NCBI RefSeq assembly: GCF_030704535.1
Contig: NC_081818.1
Location: 24,777,001 to 24,841,000 of the forward strand
Reading direction: 5' to 3'
Source: Vitis vinifera
Lineage: Eukaryota > Streptophyta > Magnoliopsida > Vitales > Vitaceae
Length of the DNA stretch: 64,000 nucleotides
The stretch's first letter is position 1. Every line of letters starts with the position of its first letter. A model generated the notes under the pieces. The model did not search any database and was not told the DNA's origin. It saw only the letters and a list, made by a program, of their open reading frames with translations. Below are positions 49,819 through 61,800 of the stretch, in pieces. The position numbers and the translations under genes were made by a program.

Positions 49819-52800
49819 ATGTCCATCTTGCCCGCACAAAACCAAGGATCCACATCGTCTTCTTCGGCAGCTCCTTCTCAAAACCCTAATCTCGATCATG
49901 GAATCCTCTTTCAACCACACCCTTCACCTCTCTCTCGATCTCCGCCCTCTCTCCCCAGTCACGTGCAAAACCTTGCATCGCTTCACATCTCCGACTCCGA
50001 ATCTTCAGTCGCTTCATCCGAAGACGTTTCAGGTGGTCTTAGTTGAAAATTTTCACTTGATCTTTGTTTTCTATGGTGATAGGAACCCTAGAATTTTGAC
50101 ATTAATTCTTAGTAGTTACAATTCTGCCATTGTAGTTACTTGCTGCAATGGCGGGTTTTTTTTTAGGAATCTCGTACCTGCCGATTGATTTCTACAGAAG
50201 TGGATAAAAAAGAAAGAAAAGTAGTCATTTCCTATTATATTGCCCGTTGTTTTTTTCCAAAAAATTGAGAAACTTGATTTGGATTTGCTAATAGTTGTAT
50301 TAGGCTGAATTAATCGAGCTTTGTTCTCTCAAATTCCCAGTTAACGAAGAATTGAAACTTTTGATTTCTTTTTTTTACAGTTCTCTAAACAGAAAAATGT
50401 AGCATCAGTTTCTTGCTAAATTTCCTTGATTTTAGCTTCTGTAATTGGTTTCAAAATATATATAGTTTCTTTTTATATGCAATCATGTTTCTTTATTCGT
50501 TTTAGGTAAGAATCATTTGGTTCAATAGGATTTTATTGTTTGTAAGGTTGGTGCAGTTAACACTCACTAGGATGGGGAGAGCCAGGTATCATTAACTGGA
50601 CTTATTTCTGACTCTATTTAGGACGTTGTTAAGTGGGGGGAGAATCGAATCAGAATGGAAGAGAACGGATTCAGACTGTGATTGTGAACATTTTTAAGAA
50701 CAGGAGAAGGCTCTTACCTTGCATTCAATGTATTCAGAGGAAGACTGCTTTCTGTTTCAGAGCAACCTCCAGGGGAGCTCATTGATCACGATAAAAATGC
50801 ACTTTGGAAGGATGGGCATTGGAGTTCTTTGGTGAAGTGCTCGTTTTCTTGGGACAGGAAAAAAAAAAAGAATAAGAAAAGAAAAAGAAAAATTATCCAA
50901 GAAGAAAATTGATGCCCTGAATGTGTCAGAAATTGTTATTCTTTTTGGTAACATATAAAGCAGCTAAAAGCCAAGGAGTATTTCAAGGAGCTGTTGTGTG
51001 CCTCCTCAAATGGTTCTATGTTTACTAAAAATGCTTGTGGATGGTTAGTTCTCTTCTCTGCTGTGTTGAATAAGACAGTTCTCTTCTCAGCTGAGTTGAA
51101 TAAGACACTAGAGGTAGTCCTTGTTTTGCCTGATTTTCCATACTTCAAAGTACTTGAAATAGAGAAGTACAAGAAAGAACCCTAAAACCCAAGGATCCAA
51201 GAATGAAAAAAGAGCCCAACAAGGAAAGTCCAAAAGAAGATACATTTTGTGGAGGCATGAAATTCCCAACAAACTCCTCTAGCACAGAGGCACCTTGCTT
51301 AGCAAACTAATTTTCTGCTTGGATGACTGATCTATGTGCCAAAGAGAAGGAATGATCCACCACTTAGACTTAATATTATCAGGATCTACACATCCAATCT
51401 CCAGGGACTGGTTTTCTCCTAAGAAACCCAAGAGGGATAAGTAATCCTTCAAAGATGCACAAAAGAAGGTAGTAAGCACCCAAGAAACAGAACCATCAAA
51501 ACTAGCCCCTCCTCATAAAAACACTCTTATATATAGGAGAACATCATTGGACACGTAAGGGGGGAGAAAATCTCCAACAAAGAAGACCAAATGCATTTGC
51601 TCCTTGTTTAACTAACAAATTTGAGAAATTAAAAGCCTTTAAAAGGTGTAGAACAATCAGATCAAGCTATCTAATATTCCTTTATGTGCATTTGTTGATT
51701 GTACTAGCGTGTATGAAGAAGATCATTTTATGTCTATGATAGGCTTTGCAAATTGGTTGAGTTCGAAGTAAAGAGAGAGAGAGTTTTTTTTTTTTTTTTT
51801 TTTCTTTCTTCCTTTTTGTTGACTTGTTTGTGCTAAATGTATAGATTGTGTATATCTTTTTGCGCTTTTTTCAGCTGCTTTATTTATAAATACTTATTCT
51901 TGTTTGCCTTTTTTTTTTTTTAAAAAAAGGAAAAACCCTCAAAAACTCTTTCCTGTGCTCTCTCTAGATTTGGGCTAGAAAATTTTTAGTTTATACCTAT
52001 ATGTCTATTGAAATTTTTTTTGATGGGTTGGACTCTTTTGATGTGAGAAAGGTGTTCTTTTGTTAATCTCTTCATCTCATTGCATTTTTGGCACCTCTAC
52101 ATACTGCACATGTACTTTAGTGCCCCCTTTTTTTATTACGCAATGTTAATAATATTCTTTCTTGCCTATAAAAAAATAATAATTCCTCCTTGCTTGAAGA
52201 ACTAGTTAGGTTGCATGGATGGAGCTTTATTTAAGGGAGAAACCAATGACTATTATTGTGTGAGAGGCTAGCCATGCTAATGAGGGCCATATTTCCAAAA
52301 ATGGATAATGGGAGGATTAATTTGAAATTACTCTTGACACTCAACTAAGTGGTAGGGAGGTTTTGGGTTAAAGTGTCCACCAATAGCGTTAAAAGTATAA
52401 CTAAAATAAAAAAGAGAAGGAGATGCTTGTGAGGTTGGACTAAAGTGGCAAGGGATGGGATAGGGATGTGGAGAGTTTCAAGTTTCGTTCTCCCAAATAG
52501 GGGAAGAAGAAAATGTTACCTATCAAGAGGAAGAGTTAATTGGGAGTTTCCCTTGAGGCTTGTCTCAAGTGGCAGGGAGGTCTCAGGTTTGGTTTAGCAT
52601 AATAGCAAAAAATAAAAATAAAAAGAAGAGGATGACCCTCAGTTCTGGTTGAAATGGCAAAGGAGGGTCAGGGTTGAGGGGAAAAGAGAAGGAGATGGGA
52701 GTTTGGTTGAAGTGATGAGATTGGGTGAAGATTTTAGAATTCCAAGTTTGATTCCCCTGAAAAGAAAAATTATATTTATCCAAAGTAATTCCTAAGAAAA

Positions 52801-55800
52801 TCAAATGTTACAATTAAAATAAAATTTAACAGGAATTTCAAATTCCCAGCTAACCTAATGTTAGAATGGAAATCTCATACCCATTACAATTTTTGGAATT
52901 TATTTTCGAAAATATGAATCCATTCCAATTTTAGACGTTGATGAACCAAGCACCTTAAGAGGTCTTGAATTTTTTCAACATTTGGTTTTTTCACCCCTTA
53001 TTTTTCTATTGCCCAAAATTGCAAATATATTGAAGAATTTTAAAACTCTTTGACTTAGATTGGGCAGTTAGTTACCATCCTTCTTTCTATTGCTCTATAT
53101 TGAAAAGCTCTGGCAAGTTATCATTAAAAAATTTCCAAATTAAAAAAAAAATTCCTAGGTGGGTCCTCTTCTTCCAATGTGTTTTTGCCCATTTTTGATC
53201 TTATATGCAAATGTCTCTACAAGTCAAATTACTGTTATTTGGAAAAAATTTAATGGATTTTTTGCCTCAAGGAAAAAGTTGGCCGTGGGATGTGTCTGAC
53301 ATGCCCATTGGTTAGATATATGTCCAATAGGAGTATCCAGTAAAAGAAAAAAATAAATAAAGCATAAAAGTATCTTGTTTCACTTTAAGTTACCTTGTAC
53401 TCATGTTAGATATGTTATCTTTTGGTATATTTTTCAATGTGGCATAAGATATATAACCCCCTCAAGTAAAAGACTCCATGACCAGTTGACCAAAATGAGG
53501 ATCCCAAATTGCATGACCAAAAAGGACATTATTTAGCCATGTGATTGTCCTAGGATTTGGGTTTGACAAATTTGACATGTAGACACATGCCAATACCCAG
53601 CACTTGCCCTTGTGCTCGCTTATAGGTTCGTACAAATGTGCCTTGTAGTAGTGAACCTGAAAAAATTCGTTGTCGTGCAATCATAATTGTGTCCACGGAG
53701 AAATTCTCAAGTTCATTTATTGAAAGGTCCAAATTCAACTGTTTAATTTAAAAGTTATGTTGCTGAATTTGGCAGGCAGGCATTACACATGGATCAGTAG
53801 TGGAGCTATATGGGTTCCTTATATTAGGCCTCCTTTGGCTGATAGGAATAAGAGATTGAAAATGCATATTTCATTCCGATTCCGAGTTTCAGAGAATGGG
53901 AGTAACTTTTTCAAAGTCCAGTCCCATGTTTAGATGCACTAGGAACCAAAAAATGGGAATGACTTGCAATTTCCATTTGAGAGTAGTAGGAATGACTTTA
54001 GAAAAGACCTTTTTAGTAGCACCTTTCTTCAGCATTTATTCCACTTCTTTGGCAATCAAATAAAATATCTTTATTTTGTTATTAACCAAATAACACAATA
54101 TGTGTGCAATAATCATTTTTTTCTTCCATTCCTTCATTCTTTTTTGGAAATTAAACAATTTTTTGTTTTTTATTATTCAGGATCATATAAGACATGACAT
54201 AAAAAAAGTTTTTTTTTTTTTTCTTTTTCTTGTTGCTCAACAACCAAATAGAAAATCTTTATTTTTCGTCATGCAAATCTATGCATGTGAAATGGGAAAC
54301 GGAAAAATCAAAATTTTTCTTCTTTTTTCTCATTTGTCTCAACAATTTAAATAGAAAGTATCCATCTTTTCAACTAAAATAATAGATGAAATTAAAAAAA
54401 GAATTAAGAGTTCATTTTGTTTTCCTTCATTTCTTAGAACTCAAACAAAAGTCTCCTATTTCTCATTCATTCATATAATATAAAAACCAAAAAAGTAATA
54501 TAAATCAAAATTTTGTTTTTTGTTTTCATTTGGATGGGAATTGGAATAATTGGAGAGTATAGAAGGATGACTAATTGAAGAGTTGATGTCTAATGGGAAT
54601 GAAAATTTATTCCCATTCTAGGCTATTGCATCAACCAAATGTTGGAATGACTCACTAGTGGAATGATATTTCCATTTCGCCATTCCATCCCAACTAAACA
54701 AATGCACTCTTAATGTTCCAGCTGAACCAAAGTTCCTAACACTAAATTTTGCTCAATTTCAAACCATGAACTTTTCCAGATTGTATATGGGTCTGCTAAT
54801 ATTGATACCAATGCTTTTAGGAAGGGTATCTTCTTAGTGAAGTCCTATTACAAGCTTTTATGCCTAGAAAGTGCTTGCATTTTCTAGGCAGAGAGATTTG
54901 GGCCTCTAAGGTGTCATCTAAGGATAGTTTCCTTGCATGGGAGATGGCTTGGGGTCATAGTTGTTAAAGGCAAGCTTGAAGTGTGCCTAGCTAGGGTTAA
55001 GGTGCAATCACTCCCTAGTTATAGCATCTGCTTGCCAAAACATGCTTCTTGTTGGAGAGGCACATCTCATCTGCTTTACTTTTCCTTTTAAAACACTTCT
55101 ATTCTTAAAATTTCAATTGCACATTGAGATTCATATAATTTCATTACTTTTTTGTTGAATGGTTCTTTTTAATGTTTGGAATTTTAATTTTTTTGTTACT
55201 TGCATTGGATTTTGGTTCATATTTTATAAAATTGATAGGCATCCTATGTCGTGTTTCGCTTTGCTTAGGTGTGCGTCTTGTGTTGCACCTTGCTCTTAAT
55301 CCTAAGGAGACTTTTGTGCCTTGGGTGCACCTTGCTTCTTTTAAACCTATGCTTGGGGTAAGATTCTCACGATGGATCTTCAAATGAGAAGAGGCTGGAT
55401 TTCAATGAAAAGTATTGTCTTTGCAAACATTGTATTCATTATGAAATCCCTTAGGGGGCTAAACCTTCCCTTATGGATTTCATGGAGGATTTGTACCATG
55501 TATGTATTGTGCAGGGTTTTTTTTCCTCTTGTTTTGTTTTTGTTTTGTTTTGTTTTTTTGCATGTTTGCATTTTGTATGCTCTTGATGTACTAGGATTGT
55601 GCCCCCTTTGTTGATAATTGACCCTTAATCTGTATTTTTTGCTTGCCTATTAAAAAAAAAAATCTTGTTCATTGTTAGCTATCATCCAATTTTTGAGTTA
55701 TGGTAATTTTCTTATTTGGGCTTGCCTGGATCCTTCTGAGGAATACTAGTGATATCCTTCCTGGGTGGTATTGTAGTTTTTTTTGGGTTAAAATCAAAAG

Positions 55801-58800
55801 ATGGGTTGGAGATGACCTGTTTATCCTTCTTGTTGGAGATGACCCATTTATCCTTTATGCTGGATTAAATGGAAAATGAGGAATAGGAGAATTGTGAAGG
55901 TTCATGTAGCACTCTATTAGCAGTGGAAGACCTCTTGTTGGAGATGACCCATTTATCCTTCCTAGGTGGTATGGTAGTTTTTTTTGGGTTAATCAAAAGA
56001 TGGTTTGGAGATGACCTGTTTATCCTTCTTGTTGGAGATGACCCGTTTATCCTTTATGTTGGATTAAATGGAAAATGAGGAATAGGAGAATTGTGAAGGT
56101 TTATGTAGCACTCTATTAGCAGTGGAAGACCTCTTCCTGAGAATTTGCTCCCATGGCTGAGCTGTTATAGGGGTTGTGAGGTTTGTATGCTGAGTAGTCT
56201 TTGGTGGTTTTTGATTCGCTATCTTCTTTCTTCGCCTTGGTGCACCTTGAATACTTCCTCTGTGCTAGGGTTGCACCCCTTTTGAGGAGCATGCTAATTC
56301 ATGTTTTTTGTTTGCCAACAAAAGAACATTTGTAATAGCTCAACAGCATATTTGAGTGGTAGTAAAATTTCCCTGTTTTACCATCACCCAAATATTTTAT
56401 TATTTCTGATAATTGAAAGGAAAAAAAAGGGTGGTAGTGAAACAAGGAAATAGTTAAGATTAAAGTGGCTTTCAGCTAACTTATTGCAGACATGTCAATA
56501 TTCTGAAGGGAATTTAAAGACTATCCCGGCATTCACTGAATCCGGATAAATAGTGAATGGTTGAAGCTTAAGAGAGACTGGTGCTTGAAACATGATAATA
56601 CATTCATGCAGGCATTTAGGGGCCGACAAGGATGAACATCGAAGATGGGTGCAGTGTTATAGGGGAAACAAGGAAAATAAGTAGCTTTATTGCTGAGGTA
56701 TGGAGTGTCAGGGAGGGTCTTTTGTTGGCCAAACAGCTGGGATTAGGAAGCTGATAGCTGAATCTGACTCAAAGTAGGCAACTATGGCAATTGAAGAAGT
56801 GTATTCAGAAGTGCCAAATGACTTAATTTTCAGTCCATGTGGAGAGTTGTCGAGGAGTATCTTGGAATGTTGGTGCAGTACACCTTTGGGAGGGCAACCA
56901 TCCTCCTGGGAGGAGATGAGGAACCTCCTGTTTGATGACTCGAGTACTTCACTGAGTTGCCTGGATGAGGGTGTAGCTCTAGCTTATTTCAAGCTTGTAA
57001 TATTAAACATAGCTAGGAGATGTTTTTACTTTTATCATTTGGTTGAGTCTATGTCAGTGTTAACAGCTTCTTGGTGATTGATTTCTTGTCTTATGTGTTG
57101 CCATTATCATGAGAATTAAAAAATATTCATTTATGCTTAATTGTTTTTGATAGGTTCTTTGGCTCCAGCTGCAGCAGATTCTGGTGGATCTTCCAAAAAG
57201 GTACATTTTTTAATGTTCAATGTTCCTCTTCTAAGAAGTTTGATCTTTCAATGCATGTTTAAACGGCATGAGCATAGATTGTGACCATGACAAGTTGGTC
57301 TTCTTCATTTTTATTTACAGAATGAGATGGTTGATTATTCTGGTGGAATTAAATTGTTTGTCTTGAAATTTGGAATCTGATTGATTGTACCTAGTGCTGC
57401 TAAGGGAAAGGAAAAAGACTATGAATAGGGTACAGGTCAAAATGCAGTATCTTATTTAACTTGGTAGCTATTTTGGAAACTGATTGTGTAGCTCACTTCT
57501 TAGATCTCTATTCTGATATCGAATTCTGTTGATGCTTTATTTGATTATTAACCAAAGCTTTTGGTTTTGCCTTTTTCCCTTCTATCCAGGTGACTGAATT
57601 AGGTGTCCAAAATAGTAAGAAGAGTTTGCCTCACCAAAACACTGGTACACGGTCACAGTCTCGCTCAGTTGGTCGAGGGTCTGAATCTACTCAATCCAGA
57701 GGGAAACTGTCTGGACCCACTATTTCTCCTCGCAGCCAACAAGCTAGTGGGTCTATCAATTTTCATGGAAGCACAACTCATTCTGCAGGAAGAAAAACCC
57801 AGATGAATGGTAACCACTTACTGAATTTTCATTATGACCCTATTTCTCGTCCTCAACCAAGGGCTCCACCTCCAAGACGACAGCAGAAGATAAAGCCATA
57901 CAACAAAGATCTATTCCTCCAAGCAAATTACAGGTTTGTTGTCTTAGATACAGGAAACCAGGTACCAGAGTTGATGGATCCAGATAAAATGTTACAGTGG
58001 GATGATATCATTTGTGTTAGGTATTCCACTCCGTTGCCTGTGCAGTGTCCCATTTGTTTGGAATGTCCCCTATGCCCACAGATAACCTCATGTGGACATA
58101 TTTTTTGTTTCCCATGTATTCTGCGATACTTATTAATGGGTAAGGAGGATCATAAAGGTGACTGTTGGAAGAAATGCCCCCTATGTTTTGTGATGATATC
58201 TCCAAAGGATTTGTACACCCTCTATATTGAGAATGTTAAACAGTATTGTGTTGGTGATACTGCAGAGTTTATGCTTCTAACCCGGCAAAAAGATTCATTT
58301 ACTCTGTCTGAGAAAAATAAACAAGAGACAGATGTAATGCCATGTAACAGTGAAGTCCATGATTCCTTTTCGAAATTCATATTCACGTCAGATGTGGATT
58401 TGTCTGTTAGAGAAGCCATATCAGATCTGGACAGTTGGTTGGTCAGAGCAGATTCGGGGCTTGTTGATGATTTGGAGAAGCTTCCATATGTTTGTGCCGC
58501 AGTGGAACAATTAGAACAGAGAAAGAAGTACTGGAATGAGCATGGGACCTGTAAGAGCACTATATCTGTTAAATATACTGATTGTCAGTCAGGATCTCAT
58601 GTAATCCCATCCACCACAAATGTTGCTTGTTCTGATTATGAAGCATGTGGATTCAAATATGGATCACCATCTTCTGATGTAGATGACAAAAGTAAGTGGT
58701 TGGGTAACTTAACACCAGATAAATTAGATGGAGGGGAATGTTTGGTTCAGACTGCTGATATGGGTGAAACACTAGAAGGCCAATGCAGAGCTTTATCTTC

Positions 58801-61800
58801 TTCCTATGATGAAAACAAGAGCTTGCAAAGGCACTCAAGTGGTTCTAGAGATCTAAAGGATGATGACTCGTACAATTTCTACCAGGTACTGGATATGGAA
58901 ACAATAGTTTTTCCTTTTCTTTGTCCTCTTTCTCTCTGTCCTTTTAGCATTTAAGTGAATGAAAATTTGGATCCATCAGTCAGATGAGGGAGTGGATTCA
59001 AGCTATGGGACATATTTCTGTGAATCTAGACAATATGCTCCATTTGCATGTTTATCAATATGCTATTTCCTAAAAAAGTTTTTCTTAAGTGCTCTCTTAG
59101 AGGTTATGTCATGATCTTTAAGTAAACTAGCTGCACAACACTAGATATTTGTTTCCAGTGAGTGCTTGTTGTAACAGGTTCTCTTTCATGCATGAAAGCT
59201 TAACTGCTTGCAAGGGCTCCTATAAAAAAATGGTGTAACCAGTTTAAATAAATGCTACTGTTATCATTTACTAGCCAATTTAATGGACTCCTCTGCTGCT
59301 GAAAGCTCTTAATTGAAAAGGACAAGGAAGGTTCTTTGGTAATTGTGAATTCTATGTAAATAAATTACGTGCTACTTGTAAATGGGTGTATCTTAATTGC
59401 ATCTTGTATTCTTCCAAAATTAAATGACGAGAGTAGTAGCTAAGAAGATATTATCCTATAGTGACATGCACCACCAAATTTAATCAATGATCTTATGTTG
59501 TATGTTAAATGCACGAGATATTCTAAGCTGGTCCCTGTTCATGCCCTTCTCAATTCCCCTATAGTCTGTTATTTTCATATGCTATATTTATGTTTTTATT
59601 CAAATAATGAGATCTTGTTGAGTCATAGTTATGCTCTGCTTGTTTTTCTATTTCAGGCAGTAGATGGTCAGCACCTCATTCTTCATCCTTTAAATATGAA
59701 GTGTCTTTTACACCATTATGGAGGCTATGCATTTCTCCCCAACAGGTTTGAGAGAATACTAACTGTATTTGCTACCAATTTATAGATTCTATTTCCTGCT
59801 AAAGGAAGGATATTTACCTTTTGCTGATTCTTCTTAATGCTTGGTAGAATTCTACCAATCATTATCTGTAACATTAATGAAAACATTTTATTGCCACTGT
59901 ATATGCTACCAATTTATACATTCTATTTCCCGCTAAAGGAAGGATACCTCCTTTTTGCTGATTCTTCTTAATGCTTGGTAGAATTCTATTGATCATAGTC
60001 TGTAACTTTAATGTAAACATTTTACTGCCACTGCTGCAAACAACATCACTTCCAATATCTTTTTGTTTCTTGGATGAGAAACAAGTGCCAAACAAAACTC
60101 CACTTCCAATACTTTTAAGTCACCACTTTATGTCAACACTGCCACCACCTTTTCACAACCATCATGCATCACTGCTAGCATCATATTCACCATAACCTCT
60201 GTCAATAGCCACTATCAATAATCACCCCTTCCACTATGCTTTTGTCATGGCTGTGGCCACTGCCAAAAAGACCATGAATACCACTACAATCATGCATTAT
60301 TTTTAGTTAAATGCATCCGAGACTACAGTTTTTGCCATCACTGCATCTCAATTCATGGCTTGACCCTAATGCCATTACTGCTGGTTCCACCCCTATTGTT
60401 GCCAACTCTTCAACAACCTTATCATTGCCTTTGCAACCTAACTTTGCCACTCACCATCATCCTCACCATTGCCAGAACCCCAGTCTGACAGTGTTTGCTA
60501 TTGCTAAAGCCATTTTTGTTGCTGCCATGGGAAGGGTTTTTTTTTTTCATAAATGTACCACTAGTTGTATTTTGGCTACATAATACCTTATGGAATGAAT
60601 TTATGTGTGTGCCAAATGCTGTTGTTACAGTTCATATCATAATCATTAATTCATTCTAACAGATTGAATTATGATAATTCACCATAAGATTTCATGATCT
60701 TTTCCAAACATGACCATGTAAGCATATGATTCAACTATATCCTCTTGGTTTTATGCAAGATTGTACTAAAACGTGAATGCCTTAAACTTTCCATAGTTCT
60801 GTGCTGTGGTGGTGACCTTTCTTGGCAACTAAGATATATTAATTGCAGAATAAGTGGAAGAATTTTACAGTTAGAGACAGTGACTCAGTCAGAGGCCATG
60901 AGGAGGCGCTATCGCTACTTAAGTCATTTTTCTTTAACAACAACGTTTCAGGTACCTAGTAACTTCTTTGCTTTCTTTCTTTCTGGTTTTTTAAATATGT
61001 ATTGCGGTCTCAATTGTTTCTAATGGGTAGCCGCTAAAACTTTCAGCTTTGTGAAATTGATCTTCGTGAGGTACTGCCTCCTAGTGCCTTTTTTCCTTTT
61101 ATGGATGAAATCAAGAAGCGTGAGAGGCAGAGGAAGAAACTTGCCAGGAAGGTAATGCCACATGAGCTGTATTATATAGATTAAAGGCTGTACACTTGAT
61201 ACAAATTCAATGAGCAGCAGTTCTTTTACTTGTCATGTAGCCAAAGCAATTTTACACTTGTAATTCCAGATTTTTTAATCATTGGGCCAAAACAGTTAGT
61301 TATTCATCACTATCACATGAAAAGTTGAATGGTTGGGTGGATGGTGCTGGTTCAGATTTGCCTTTTGGGAGGCCTTTTTATTCTCAAAAACCTCCTGGGT
61401 TTTACCCCTTTTTTTTCCCCTTTGTTTTATTTGCTCTTAAATTTATTCTCTCTGTTTCTCGTGTAAAGTCATAACAGAAATGATGTCTGTGAGGAAAGCA
61501 ATTAAAATTACAAAGAATTCTTATTTCCAGGATACGAAGGAGAAACTTAAGGCTGAAGCTACCACTACAGATTCTTTGCCCATACCATCCAGATTTGGAG
61601 AGTATGTGTACCCCCCTACGTTCTCCATAGATGATTTTGAAGGTAATAGCGTGCTCTTCTGTGGATGTGGCATGCCTGCACCTAGATTTACACTGGGCCT
61701 CCCAAGATTTTAAATAGCTTGTACTTTAAGCAATGTTTTCCCTGAGCCTGGCTATATCCTGGGAGGTCTTTGTCGAACTTGAATTTTTTGGGATAATGTT

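Noticed and set aside
53462..53738. Minus-strand open frames with YYKAHLYEPISEHKGKCW-like text
   Set aside because: Interesting composition, but no family I can name and no start or splice context inside a repeat-filled intron.
60060..60500. CAC/CCA-rich stretch in RNF10-like intron 4, resembling a coding low-complexity region
   Set aside because: No splice borders and no conserved frame; more likely simple-sequence drift.
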